Origin: Bacillota bacterium
Lineage (GTDB): Bacteria > Bacillota_I > Bacilli_A > MOL361 > Turicibacteraceae
Assembly (NCBI GenBank): GCA_003486705.1
Contig: DNGE01000028.1
Span: 15,334 to 44,147 of the forward strand
Reading direction: 5' to 3'
Length of the DNA stretch: 28,814 nt
Part shown: positions 8,094 through 16,028 of the stretch, piece by piece
Layout: every line of letters starts with the position of its first letter
How positions within the stretch are numbered: the first letter of the stretch is position 1
The notes under the pieces: model-generated
Databases searched by the model: none
Seen by the model: only the letters and a program-made list of their open reading frames with translations
Told to the model about the DNA's origin: nothing
Program-made: the position numbers and the translations under genes

Positions 8094-8657
8094 TTATATT
8101 CTTAGTGAACCGCGGAATCCCCTTGCCGAATAGTATGAGTCTGCACCATTATGGTACACAAATACATGGTCGTAGCGGCAATCACCAAAGATAGCTCCAC
8201 CTAGTTTTCTAATATTAGGCGTTGTTTTCAACCAGCTCGAAGTCTTGGTATCGAAATCACCCAGTTTTTGAAGTTCGCGGTATTGTTCTTCCGTTAAAAT
8301 TTCAATCCCCATGGACTCCGCCATATTAAGTGCGCTATTTTGCGGTTTATTTTTTTTCCTTGACTCCAGTGCTTCATGATCGTAACATACACTTCTTCGA
8401 CCTTTAGGACTTTCCACACAACAATCATAAAAAATATATTCATCCGTCGTTTCGTCATAACCAACAACATCTGGTTCACCTCCGGTTACTTCCATTTCGT
8501 TAAGTGACCAAAGTTTCTCACTATTTATTCCTAGTTTTATATTTATAGGTTCCCATTTAAGGCCTTCATGGTAATTTGTATTTTTCTTAAATCGTGCTTT
8601 CAATATTTCAATTAGTTCTTCACATTGTTCTGGTGACAACACTTTTTTATGACTCAT
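8094..8657 (-). CDS. DUF4256 family protein
   Basis: This is a full-length DUF4256 protein of 187 residues, the normal size for the family. Conserved stretches are LWSLNEMEVTGGEPDVVGYD, IFYDCCVESPKGRRSVCYD, the segment EALESRKKNKPQN, KLGDFDTKTSSWLKT and the C-terminal HNGADSYYSARGFRGSLR. The family is soluble and widespread in bacteria, and its biochemical function is not established. The Cys/His/Asp/Glu-rich core (YDCCVES, CYDHEALESR) suggests an enzyme. The start is the ATG at 8655-8657. It sits alone, with a terminator downstream and decayed sequence upstream. Confidence 0.9.
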   Translation of the reverse strand: MSHKKVLSPEQCEELIEILKARFKKNTNYHEGLKWEPINIKLGINSEKLWSLNEMEVTGGEPDVVGYDETTDEYIFYDCCVESPKGRRSVCYDHEALESRKKNKPQNSALNMAESMGIEILTEEQYRELQKLGDFDTKTSSWLKTTPNIRKLGGAIFGDCRYDHVFVYHNGADSYYSARGFRGSLRI

Positions 8658-8679
8658 TTTTCATTACACCTCACTTTTT

Positions 8680-8991
8680 TTATACCCTAACAACTGGAAT
8701 CCACATTTCATCGATAACTAAGTCATTATGATGCTCCATATGTAAGACTGCATTTGGTCCGCCAACATAGGCATATTTTTTTCTTCATACTATACTGAAA
8801 AACTCATTCAAATTTTTCTTTTTGATAGATATTTATTGATTTCCATTGAAGAGCAAAAGGGTGTAATGTCTTTTTCAATTTATCTTCTACACCTTTATCA
8901 TGAAATTGGTCTTTAGTTTATTAAAGTTTTTGACCTTAAGGAAGAAAAACGAATACTTTTCCTGTGGCTCATCTTTGTAATCTTTAACCAT
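8680..8991 (-). pseudogene. Broken gene: frameshifted remains of a ~100-aa protein
   Basis: Three consecutive minus-strand fragments in shifted frames join into one plausible protein. Fragment one runs from an ATG at 8989-8991 (MVKDYKDEPQEKYSFFFLKV, then KNFNKLK). After a frameshift near 8920 fragment two reads QFHDKGVEDKLKKTLHPFAL, then QWKSINIYQKEKFE. It meets a TGA at 8804-8806. After a second shift fragment three reads EFFSIV, an in-frame TGA, then KKYAYVGGPNAVLHM and finally DEMWIPVVRV with a stop at 8680-8682. The ending '.E.WIPV' recalls GyrI-like/AraC effector-binding domains. That family guess is weak, but the coding character of the fragments is fairly clear. Sequencing error could explain some shifts, though not easily all three lesions. 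Confidence 0.55.
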
Positions 8992-9290
8992 GCGAGACTA
9001 ACGAAAGATTAAATAGAAAGAAGCAATCAACATTGTTCTTGAACTAGGTTCAACAGCAATAGCACAGTTCAAAAAATACCATCCCATAAAAGTTTCAATT
9101 TCACATACGAATCCTTACGAAACACGGTCATTGTAATGACGTTTATCAACGTAAAAAATCATGATGAATTGAGTAAAACAACCCATTGGTTACTTTTCTT
9201 CGGGTGAGATATCAAGGTCAGACAATTGCCGGAAGAAATTTCAGTAGCGCTTCAAGAAAGATTACACCTATTATCTCCATAACCATTCAC
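8989..9290 (+). pseudogene. Possible decayed coding fragments, plus strand
   Basis: From an ATG at 8990 one frame reads MRD-stop-RKIK-stop and then KEAINIVLELGSTAIAQFKK with YHPIKVSISHTNPYETRSL following. A second frame just downstream reads VIVMTFINVKNHDELSKTTH, then WLLFFG, a TGA, and IKVRQLPEEISVALQERLHL. The amino-acid composition is protein-like, but I recognise no family. Beyond this, 9291-9683 shows only scattered short open stretches, such as DTLWLNDNHP on the minus strand, and nothing I can name. Confidence 0.25.
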
Positions 9291-9683
9291 TTACATACAT
9301 CATATAAACGTAGCACTTCAGTAGATTAAAAATCACCTTAATCTAGATTGAGTAAATATATGAGACATATTTCTCTTTAGTTTTTTGGGGTATAGTTGTC
9401 GTCTTTGATCGTATAAAAGACACTGTTATTTAGTTTAGGACTGACAGTGAAAATAGTAATCCATTGAGATGTACAAACGAAGGCACATCTTTTTAGGACA
9501 ATTCCTTGGTAAAAAAACGCTAATAGTGACATCTTATCTAAAATAACTTCAGTTAAGCAAGCTACGGATGATTATCATTTAACCACAAAGTATCCTTTAA
9601 GAACGAATCACTTTAAAAGACACAATCCCCATCCACATTAGAAGTGGGCATTAAAATGAGGTATTCAAGATTCTATGATAAAA

Positions 9684-9726
9684 GAAAAAGTCATTACCAA
9701 AAATATCTGATTGGTAAATGACTTTT
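9684..9726. terminator. Terminator downstream of the YhgE/Pip gene
   Basis: Arms 9686-9700 (AAAAGTCATTACCAA) and 9711-9726 (TTGGTAAATGACTTTT) form a long stem with one bulged base. On the minus strand it runs into TTTTTCTTTT. It lies about 80 bases after the stop at 9806 and is close to symmetrical, so it may work both ways. Confidence 0.8.
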
Positions 9727-9805
9727 GAGAACCTCAACACCTTATCTGAATGACATTAGCTATTTTATTTCGCAACATTTTTTTATTAGTGTGCAGTTAA
9801 CTATG

Positions 9806-12292
9806 TTAATGTAATTCTAGCTCAAAGTTTTGTTTTAGATATTTCACTTTAAATACAACGTATAGTAAAGACATTGATCCTACTAAAAAACATAATAATA
9901 GCATGATATTGAAGGTGTAGTTGGCACCTCCCATTGCGCCAAACATACCTTCTCTTAACCCATTAATCGAATAAGACATCGGTAAGAGTGGATTTAAGAA
10001 TTGATAAAACCCATTTGTTAATTCAATTGGGAACGTACCACCTGCACTTCCGATTTGTAAAACAAGTATCACCATGGCAATAAAACGACCAGGATTTCCA
10101 AAGGCACTCGCAAGCAAAGTCGTCATAAACAAGTATGTCAAAGACGTTACAAATGTGACTAACAATATTTCCCATAGTGTAGAAATTTCAAAATGCATCA
10201 TACCGAACATAATCGCACTTATTACAACACACTGTAATACTGCTTGTCCAACTATAACGACAAACTTGCTAAACCACCATTTACTTGCTGATTTAGGCAC
10301 TTCAACACATCGGCTGATGGGATAAATAACAGCGAATACAAGCGCCCCGACATATAAAGATAAGGATAAGAAATAAGGTGCCAAGGCATTCCCATAGTTT
10401 GAAACAGTCGTATCTTCTTGATGAAGCAGTATCGTAGGCGTTGCCATCATTGAAAGATTCACGTCTTTAAGATTTAATCCTTGAATATCATCTGCTCCGT
10501 TTCCTAATTGTGTAGCGAGCTCTTTAGTTCCTACCGTTAAACTAGATAAACCAATTCCCAATTGCTTTGAACCGTCTTGCAACAAGACAGAACCATCTTG
10601 TAATTGACTCGACCCGCTCACTAAAGACTGCATTCCATTACTTAAATCAACACCTTTAGCTACAAGTGTTTGACTTCCAGTCCATAATTGCAAGGCTCCG
10701 TCATTTAATTGTGTCACACCAGCAATGAGTGCCGGCACTTTGCTAAGTAAAGATGAAATGCCATTTTCTAAATTTTTGGCCCCCGTCATCAACGCAGTTG
10801 AATATGCTGATAGTTTTACGGAACCATCGTTTAAATCCGTTACTCCTTTTGTATAAGCTAATAATCCTTGATATAACGTTTGACTACCATTTACTAATTC
10901 AGTCAAACCCTTTGTTACTAGCGGCAACTTCTCTGAGAGGCTCGTCAGTCCCGCTGCAAGTTGATTTAGACCTTGCACGAGAATGGGTACTTGTTCACTT
11001 AATTCAGTGAGACCATTATTGACCTGTGTAGCGCCTGGTAATAACTTCTCGTCTACACTCTCCTTTAATTGAGTGTATCCGTTCACCATCTGAGCGACCT
11101 GATTTAACACAGAAGCTTGTTGCTCTGCTGTTAATGTATTAAACACTTCTGGATTAATTAAATTCGCAACCGTTTGAAGTTGTTCATCACTCGGTAGACT
11201 TTCACTTAATTTTTCAACTCCTGATACAAGCTCGTTTGTTCCACCGTTTAATTGTACGATGGCATTTTTTAGTTGACTCGTTTTTGATTGAATCTCATTT
11301 GAACCCACTAATAATTGCTGCATCCCTTCTGGTAAACTCGTGAACTCATCTTGAAAATTGACTAATCCATCATATAAAGATTTCATCCCTAAGGTTAACG
11401 TTTCATTTTTTTGTGCTAGTAATTCAGTCCCCTTATTTAAAGATGAAACGCCATCCGTGTATGTTTGAAGGCCACTCACTAATGAACTAGCCCCTTCATT
11501 TAATTGTGTGATTCCGTCTTGAAGTGGTTTTACATTATTTAATAACGTACTGCTTCCTTTATTTAAATCACTTAATCCACTATTTAATGTGCCTACCCCA
11601 TCTAAATACGTTGAAACACCCTCACTTAGTTGATTCATCCCATCTTTAAATACTAGCGTGCTGCTCACAAGTGTTTCAAGATTTGAGCTGAGCTCTTGGT
11701 TACCACTTAGCAGTTGTTCACTTCCTTCTAATAATGCCGTAGCCCCTTCACTACCTTCATTTAATGAATCACCAATGTCACTTAATTGGGATGCGATCGT
11801 TGTTAGGTATTCTTTTGTCACTTGCTTGCGAATGTTTTCATTGATTTGGGTTGCCCCCGATTTCATAATGAGATCACCCAACATGTTATGCCCCGGGTTC
11901 GTCTCATACGTAAGTTCTAATTGTTTAGGTGTTTCATCTAATACCGTTGTCGCATTTTCTGAGAAGTTTTCTGGTATTTTAATAATCATATAGTATTTTC
12001 CAGATTGTAAGCCCTCGCTCGCAACCGCTTCATCAACAAACTCCCATTTAAATGAGTTATTTTCTTTTAGATTATCGATTAATTCATTTCCAATCTCTAA
12101 CGTTTTGTTTTGAAATTGGGTTTTGACATCTTCATTCACGACCGCAATACGTAAATATTCGGTTTTACTATACGGATCCCAAATTGAACCTAAAAAGACA
12201 GCAGAATATAGGGTTGGGATACACGCAATGACGATGACACTAATGAATAAAACCTTGTTTTTTACTAATGATTTCAGCTCATTTTTCCACAT
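9806..12292 (-). CDS. YhgE/Pip-type membrane protein (ABC-2 permease-like)
   Basis: This 828-residue membrane protein belongs to the YhgE/phage-infection-protein (Pip) family, related to the extracytoplasmic receptor EsaA/YueB. One N-terminal helix (about 10-32) is followed by a conserved extracytoplasmic segment with 'WDPYSKTEYLRIAVVNED'. Then comes a long stalk of heptads of the form LxxGxxx (for example LNEGASSLVSGL) over roughly residues 170-600. Last is a C-terminal ABC-2-like block of five or six helices containing FGNPGRFIAMVILVLQIGSA, then GGTFPIELTNGFYQFLNPLL and INGLREGMFG. The open frame extends 34 codons upstream, but the ATG at 12290-12292 has a GAGGAG Shine-Dalgarno and matches the family N-terminus MWKNE. 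It is divergent from a TetR-type gene, as is common for this family. The transported substrate is unknown. Confidence 0.92.
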   Translation of the reverse strand: MWKNELKSLVKNKVLFISVIVIACIPTLYSAVFLGSIWDPYSKTEYLRIAVVNEDVKTQFQNKTLEIGNELIDNLKENNSFKWEFVDEAVASEGLQSGKYYMIIKIPENFSENATTVLDETPKQLELTYETNPGHNMLGDLIMKSGATQINENIRKQVTKEYLTTIASQLSDIGDSLNEGSEGATALLEGSEQLLSGNQELSSNLETLVSSTLVFKDGMNQLSEGVSTYLDGVGTLNSGLSDLNKGSSTLLNNVKPLQDGITQLNEGASSLVSGLQTYTDGVSSLNKGTELLAQKNETLTLGMKSLYDGLVNFQDEFTSLPEGMQQLLVGSNEIQSKTSQLKNAIVQLNGGTNELVSGVEKLSESLPSDEQLQTVANLINPEVFNTLTAEQQASVLNQVAQMVNGYTQLKESVDEKLLPGATQVNNGLTELSEQVPILVQGLNQLAAGLTSLSEKLPLVTKGLTELVNGSQTLYQGLLAYTKGVTDLNDGSVKLSAYSTALMTGAKNLENGISSLLSKVPALIAGVTQLNDGALQLWTGSQTLVAKGVDLSNGMQSLVSGSSQLQDGSVLLQDGSKQLGIGLSSLTVGTKELATQLGNGADDIQGLNLKDVNLSMMATPTILLHQEDTTVSNYGNALAPYFLSLSLYVGALVFAVIYPISRCVEVPKSASKWWFSKFVVIVGQAVLQCVVISAIMFGMMHFEISTLWEILLVTFVTSLTYLFMTTLLASAFGNPGRFIAMVILVLQIGSAGGTFPIELTNGFYQFLNPLLPMSYSINGLREGMFGAMGGANYTFNIMLLLCFLVGSMSLLYVVFKVKYLKQNFELELH

Positions 12293-12421
12293 AACCTCAC
12301 TCCTCTTTAACAAACAGATGACTTGATTCATTACACATGATGATTTCGTTAGTCTTACATTATCTCGACTTTTACCTACCCCATTTGATAGCATAACGTT
12401 CTTCCGTTTTAAATATAATAC

Positions 12422-12427
12422 ATTATA
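12422..12427 (-). promoter_or_regulatory. Candidate -10 element of the YhgE/Pip gene
   Basis: A consensus TATAAT lies on the minus strand about 130 bases upstream of the start codon. The -35 region 17 bases further upstream (TAAAAC) is poor, so a repressor-controlled or activator-dependent promoter is possible. Confidence 0.35.
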
Positions 12428-12562
12428 CGATCAGTAGTGCAGTGTTTTAGTCTCTTGATTTTGATAACATTCTCACCTCACTATTGAAAGACATTGACTT
12501 GTCAGTTCATCTGTTTACTGGCTATAAGGTAATATATTTCACGTCATTTTCTAAAATTCGTC

Positions 12563-12573
12563 ACTGTTACAGT
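12563..12573 (+). promoter_or_regulatory. Candidate TetR operator (ACTGT-T-ACAGT)
   Basis: An 11-base dyad, ACTGT and ACAGT around a single T, lies just upstream of the SD of the TetR-type gene, in the intergenic region shared with the divergent YhgE/Pip gene. Its position fits autoregulation. TetR operators are usually longer (15 bases or more), so this may be only the core or a chance palindrome. Confidence 0.3.
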
Positions 12574-12588
12574 CTAGGGGGAATTGTC

Positions 12589-13152
12589 ATGCTAGAAACA
12601 GATTTCTTAACACAAAACGCCATTACAAAGGAAAGTATGTTCACCGCATTAATGCGATTAATGCAAGAGAAAAGTTTTTCTCAAATTTCTATTACCGAAA
12701 TCTCACAAAAAGCTGGGGTATCTCGAATGTCTTATTACCGAAATTATCAATCAAAAGAAGATATTATCACAACGTACCTCGATGAGCTTTTTGATCAGTT
12801 TATTAGCGAAGTAGAACGCAATCCACACTTCAATCAACATTTTGGCCTCACCTTGTTCTTTTTATCATGTAAACAGAATGAATTATTAATTAAAAATATC
12901 ATCGCTCATGATTTAACAGCTTTAATCAGTGAACGCCTAAATTTATATTTAACGTTCCTACTCAAACATTTGTACGAAAATGACGGTGATCACGCCATTA
13001 TCAATCCTTATTTGACGGAATATTTATGTGGCGGCTTATGTAAAGTCGCAATGGTTTGGGTGAAAAACGGCATGCAAGAAAGTGCGGATGAAATGGTTGC
13101 CATTATTGAAAAGCTATCACATCCTTTAGATAAGCTTGTGTTAGATAAATAA
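12589..13152 (+). CDS. TetR/AcrR family transcriptional regulator
   Basis: This 187-residue regulator has an N-terminal TetR DNA-binding domain at about residues 14-60. The helix-turn-helix is visible as ISITEISQKAGVSRMSYYRN followed by YQSKEDIITTYL. The C-terminal ligand domain (about 70-187) resembles TetR_C_7/8-type domains found beside YhgE/Pip genes, with a conserved LCGGLCKVAMVWVKNGM near the end. The ATG at 12589 follows AGGGGG; the longer open frame to 12484 has no SD and a non-conserved extension. It is divergently transcribed from the YhgE/Pip gene and most likely represses it, with the ligand unknown. Confidence 0.9.
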   Translation: MLETDFLTQNAITKESMFTALMRLMQEKSFSQISITEISQKAGVSRMSYYRNYQSKEDIITTYLDELFDQFISEVERNPHFNQHFGLTLFFLSCKQNELLIKNIIAHDLTALISERLNLYLTFLLKHLYENDGDHAIINPYLTEYLCGGLCKVAMVWVKNGMQESADEMVAIIEKLSHPLDKLVLDK

Positions 13153-13189
13153 AAAAGCGGTGTTTCCCAATTGGAAAACACCGCTTTTT
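13152..13189. terminator. Bidirectional terminator between TetR and GH2 genes
   Basis: Arms 13157-13167 (GCGGTGTTTCC) and 13173-13184 (GGAAAACACCGC) pair with one bulge and are flanked by A's and T's on the two sides. It directly follows the TetR stop codon and lies about 33 bases beyond the GH2 stop. Confidence 0.88.
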
Positions 13190-13221
13190 CATTCTTGTCG
13201 TTTAACGTTGTTGCTGTTAAG

Positions 13222-15615
13222 CTACTGTTTTATAACTTCCACTTCAATCTTTTGGGTTTGATAAGATTCAGATGAAATCGTGATGCGTCCAACGCCACTT
13301 TCACCTTTCGTTTTGATATAAAACCCGCGCGCGCCGCCAAGTAGTGAAATTAAGTTTGGACCTATCAATTCAATCGGTCCTTCAACTTCTATTAATAACG
13401 CATCATTGGCATACGGTAATAAATTTTTATTTTGACAAATCGCTTTACACACGATGCGTGTCGCATCATACGTCTCACTTTCAATCAGTACATGATTATC
13501 TACTTCAATAGCTAGTGACTTTTCTTTGACTCCTGATTTTACAACCGTTTTAACTAATTCATCATTTTTGTACCCTTCAAATTTATAAGTTAGCGACTTC
13601 CATCCCCAAGCTCCAACATATTTATTATATAACGCCTCAACATATTTAGCTGGCTTATTATATTTGGCTAATACAGGTCCAATCTTCTCTAATTGATCCT
13701 CTGGGAAATCTGCACCATTTACGACACCATACATTAATACTTCCTTGATAATTACTTCATCTGCCGATGCAAAGTTCTCAGGCGCTAAATTATCTCCAAT
13801 CATGTCATCAATTAAGATTGGTGGATGTGCTAAATGTTTAAATTGTTCTCGATTAGGATAAAACGTTCCAATTAATTGTTCATTACGGTAAAACTTTACA
13901 TAATCTAAATTTGTAAACACATAAACTTCACCTAATATAGCACCAGCATGTTCTCCTATATTCATACTTGATGAAATCTCAAGAACAGGAATGTCCGCTT
14001 GCATGGATGCATAAACAGATGCCGCTAATTTAGGAATACGGAACATATCTTGGATGCCATGATAACAAATTTTATCGCCACTTCCAAAGTCTTCATGCGT
14101 ATTATAGTCATTCATACACCAACCAATGGCACCACTAATTCGATCATCGCGATAAACCTCATTCATGATACGCGCGTGAATTAAGGCATGGTCTAATCGT
14201 TTCCCTTCATTATCAAAACGTTTTGTAGGGAACATATGTCCCCCGTACTCGGTTACCAAATAAGGTGCATCTTTAGAATTTGAAATGACTTCCGGCTCTT
14301 GTAAGACCGCATTATGGCCACGGTGAATAAAATCATTAAACGTATACACATCTTCAAGTAATTGACTTCCACCAAAACAACGAACACCACCTGTTTGACG
14401 CGTCGGGTCTAATTCACGAGCTAATTGATTTGTTGCAACGTACAGTTTCTCACAATCACCCGACTCATTAATACGAACTCCCCATAAAATAATCGAAGGA
14501 TGATTACGATCACGCAAAATCATTTCTTTTACATTATTCATGACAACCTCACGCCACTCTGGTAATTCACTCACATGTTGCCAGCCTGGAATTTCTTCGA
14601 AGACTAGTAATCCTATCTCATCACATTTATTTAAAAAATGAATGGATTGCGGATAATGTGATGTTCGAACGACATTACATCCTAATTCATATTTTAAGAT
14701 CATTGCATCTTTTTCTTGAATCGACTTTGGCATAGCATAGCCAACATACGCATAACTTTGATGACGATTTAAGCCATGTAATTTTATTTTTTCCCCATTT
14801 AAATAAAAGCCATCTGTTTTAAAGCTCACTTCTCTAAAACCAAAGCGTGTCACCACTTCATCAACTAATACATTCTCTTTTTTGACACGACACACTAATT
14901 GATATAACGTAGGCGATTTCAAATCCCAAAGTTCTACCCCGCTTATCGTATTGCTCAAAACTATTAACGCCTGCTTATCCGCATTCACTCTTATAGTTTT
15001 AAGCACATCTCCCTCTAATGTTTGAACTTCAACTTCTAACGACAATCCCGCTTCAACCTTAGATAGCTCACAGTCAATACTTAGATTTTTTTCTTGCTTT
15101 AAGACATCATTCGTTTTGATAAATACATCTTTAATATGAATAGGATCAACGATTTTCAAGCTCACTTCACGATAAATTCCACCATACCCCAAGTAATCAA
15201 CGACATTTCCAAATGGCGGAACATCCTTTCTTTCAGTTGAATCAAGTTCTACTGTCAGTGTCACCGTTTGCCCAATCTTGACATATTGGTCGATGCGAAT
15301 TTCAAACGGTGTGTATCCCCCTTTATGTTCTCCAATCAATACTTCACCTAGATAGACGCGTGAATAATGTCCTGCTCCTTCGAAGCAGACATATACTTCT
15401 TTACCTTCATACTCAGGTAATATTTCAATCTCTTTTTTATAACAACTAATAAAACATGAGCTGGTTTCATCAAAATAGTTATATGGCAATTGTAAATTAG
15501 TGTGCGGAATGTTCACAACTTCCCCATTCCATTGTGAATAAGACATCGCAAGATCTTTATCTTCAAATGTAGGACGGTATTTCCACTCAAAGTTTAAAGG
15601 TTTAATCATTCTCAT
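13222..15615 (-). CDS. Glycoside hydrolase family 2 enzyme (beta-galactosidase/glucuronidase-like)
   Basis: This is a 797-residue retaining exo-glycosidase of family GH2. It has an N-terminal jelly-roll sugar-binding domain (about 5-155, with FEGAGHYSRVYLG and YTPFEIRID), an Ig-like domain (about 157-262) and a TIM barrel (about 265-560). The catalytic acid/base is probably Glu384 in ILWGVRINESGD, and the nucleophile Glu456 in LVTEYGGH. Substrate-site segments are HGLNRHQSYAYVGYAM and VVRTSHYPQS. The remaining C-terminal part is beta-rich. There is no signal peptide, so it should act in the cytoplasm on imported oligosaccharides. The start is the first ATG, six bases after GGAGGG. It is divergent from a sugar-binding lipoprotein gene. 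Exact sugar specificity cannot be decided from sequence. Confidence 0.93.
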   Translation of the reverse strand: MRMIKPLNFEWKYRPTFEDKDLAMSYSQWNGEVVNIPHTNLQLPYNYFDETSSCFISCYKKEIEILPEYEGKEVYVCFEGAGHYSRVYLGEVLIGEHKGGYTPFEIRIDQYVKIGQTVTLTVELDSTERKDVPPFGNVVDYLGYGGIYREVSLKIVDPIHIKDVFIKTNDVLKQEKNLSIDCELSKVEAGLSLEVEVQTLEGDVLKTIRVNADKQALIVLSNTISGVELWDLKSPTLYQLVCRVKKENVLVDEVVTRFGFREVSFKTDGFYLNGEKIKLHGLNRHQSYAYVGYAMPKSIQEKDAMILKYELGCNVVRTSHYPQSIHFLNKCDEIGLLVFEEIPGWQHVSELPEWREVVMNNVKEMILRDRNHPSIILWGVRINESGDCEKLYVATNQLARELDPTRQTGGVRCFGGSQLLEDVYTFNDFIHRGHNAVLQEPEVISNSKDAPYLVTEYGGHMFPTKRFDNEGKRLDHALIHARIMNEVYRDDRISGAIGWCMNDYNTHEDFGSGDKICYHGIQDMFRIPKLAASVYASMQADIPVLEISSSMNIGEHAGAILGEVYVFTNLDYVKFYRNEQLIGTFYPNREQFKHLAHPPILIDDMIGDNLAPENFASADEVIIKEVLMYGVVNGADFPEDQLEKIGPVLAKYNKPAKYVEALYNKYVGAWGWKSLTYKFEGYKNDELVKTVVKSGVKEKSLAIEVDNHVLIESETYDATRIVCKAICQNKNLLPYANDALLIEVEGPIELIGPNLISLLGGARGFYIKTKGESGVGRITISSESYQTQKIEVEVIKQ

Positions 15616-15674
15616 ACTGTTCCCTCCGTTATAACAACCCTCAATAATTTTCTTTTACATTCAGACCTAACGTA

Positions 15675-15703
15675 ATTGTAACATACTTGTCATCATTTGA
15701 TAA
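15675..15703 (-). promoter_or_regulatory. Probable promoter of the GH2 gene
   Basis: On the minus strand TTATCA (15698-15703) is followed after exactly 17 bases by TACAAT (15675-15680), about 60 bases upstream of the GH2 start. A short perfect palindrome GTTATAAC (15628-15635) lies in the leader just before the SD and may be a minor operator or chance. Confidence 0.5.
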
Positions 15704-15956
15704 CCCTTACAATATAAAAACTTTATCCATCAGTAAGTAAATATTTTACTTTATATTTAATGCACATTCTATACAAAACTTTTAAATACATACAATTTTC
15801 GACAATGTTAAAGGTAAGTCCAATACTACCATATCTTTTTCCTTTCTATTTATTATGCATATATATGCCAATTACCATCGAATGATTTGAGAATAGAAAC
15901 TTTCAGGATGAAATAGCATCCCTAAGTAAATATTTAACTTTTTTACCTGTAAATAG

Positions 15957-15995
15957 TTGCCTTTATCGACCTTACATGTTATCCTAATCATGTAA
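15957..15995 (+). promoter_or_regulatory. Promoter of the sugar-binding protein gene with a dyad over its -10
   Basis: TTGCCT (15957-15962), a 17-base spacer and TATCCT (15980-15985) form a plausible sigma-A promoter about 43 bases before the ATG. A perfect 7-base inverted repeat, TTACATG (15972-15978) and CATGTAA (15989-15995), flanks the -10 hexamer. A repressor bound there would block transcription. The rest of the intergenic region 15616-16028 contains an AT-rich palindrome (GCATATATATGC near 15855) and no gene. Confidence 0.45.
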
Positions 15996-16028
15996 CCGAT
16001 TTCATTAGTAATCAGGAGGGAATTAACA

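Noticed and set aside
10600..11800. Regularly spaced similar short sequences that look like a DNA repeat or CRISPR-like array
   Set aside because: They encode the LxxGxxx heptads of the YhgE/Pip stalk. The DNA is not conserved enough for a CRISPR array, and spacing follows codons.
15855..15866. Perfect palindrome GCATATATATGC upstream of the sugar-binding protein gene
   Set aside because: Alternating AT sequence makes such palindromes frequent by chance, and it lies about 90 bases upstream of the candidate -35.
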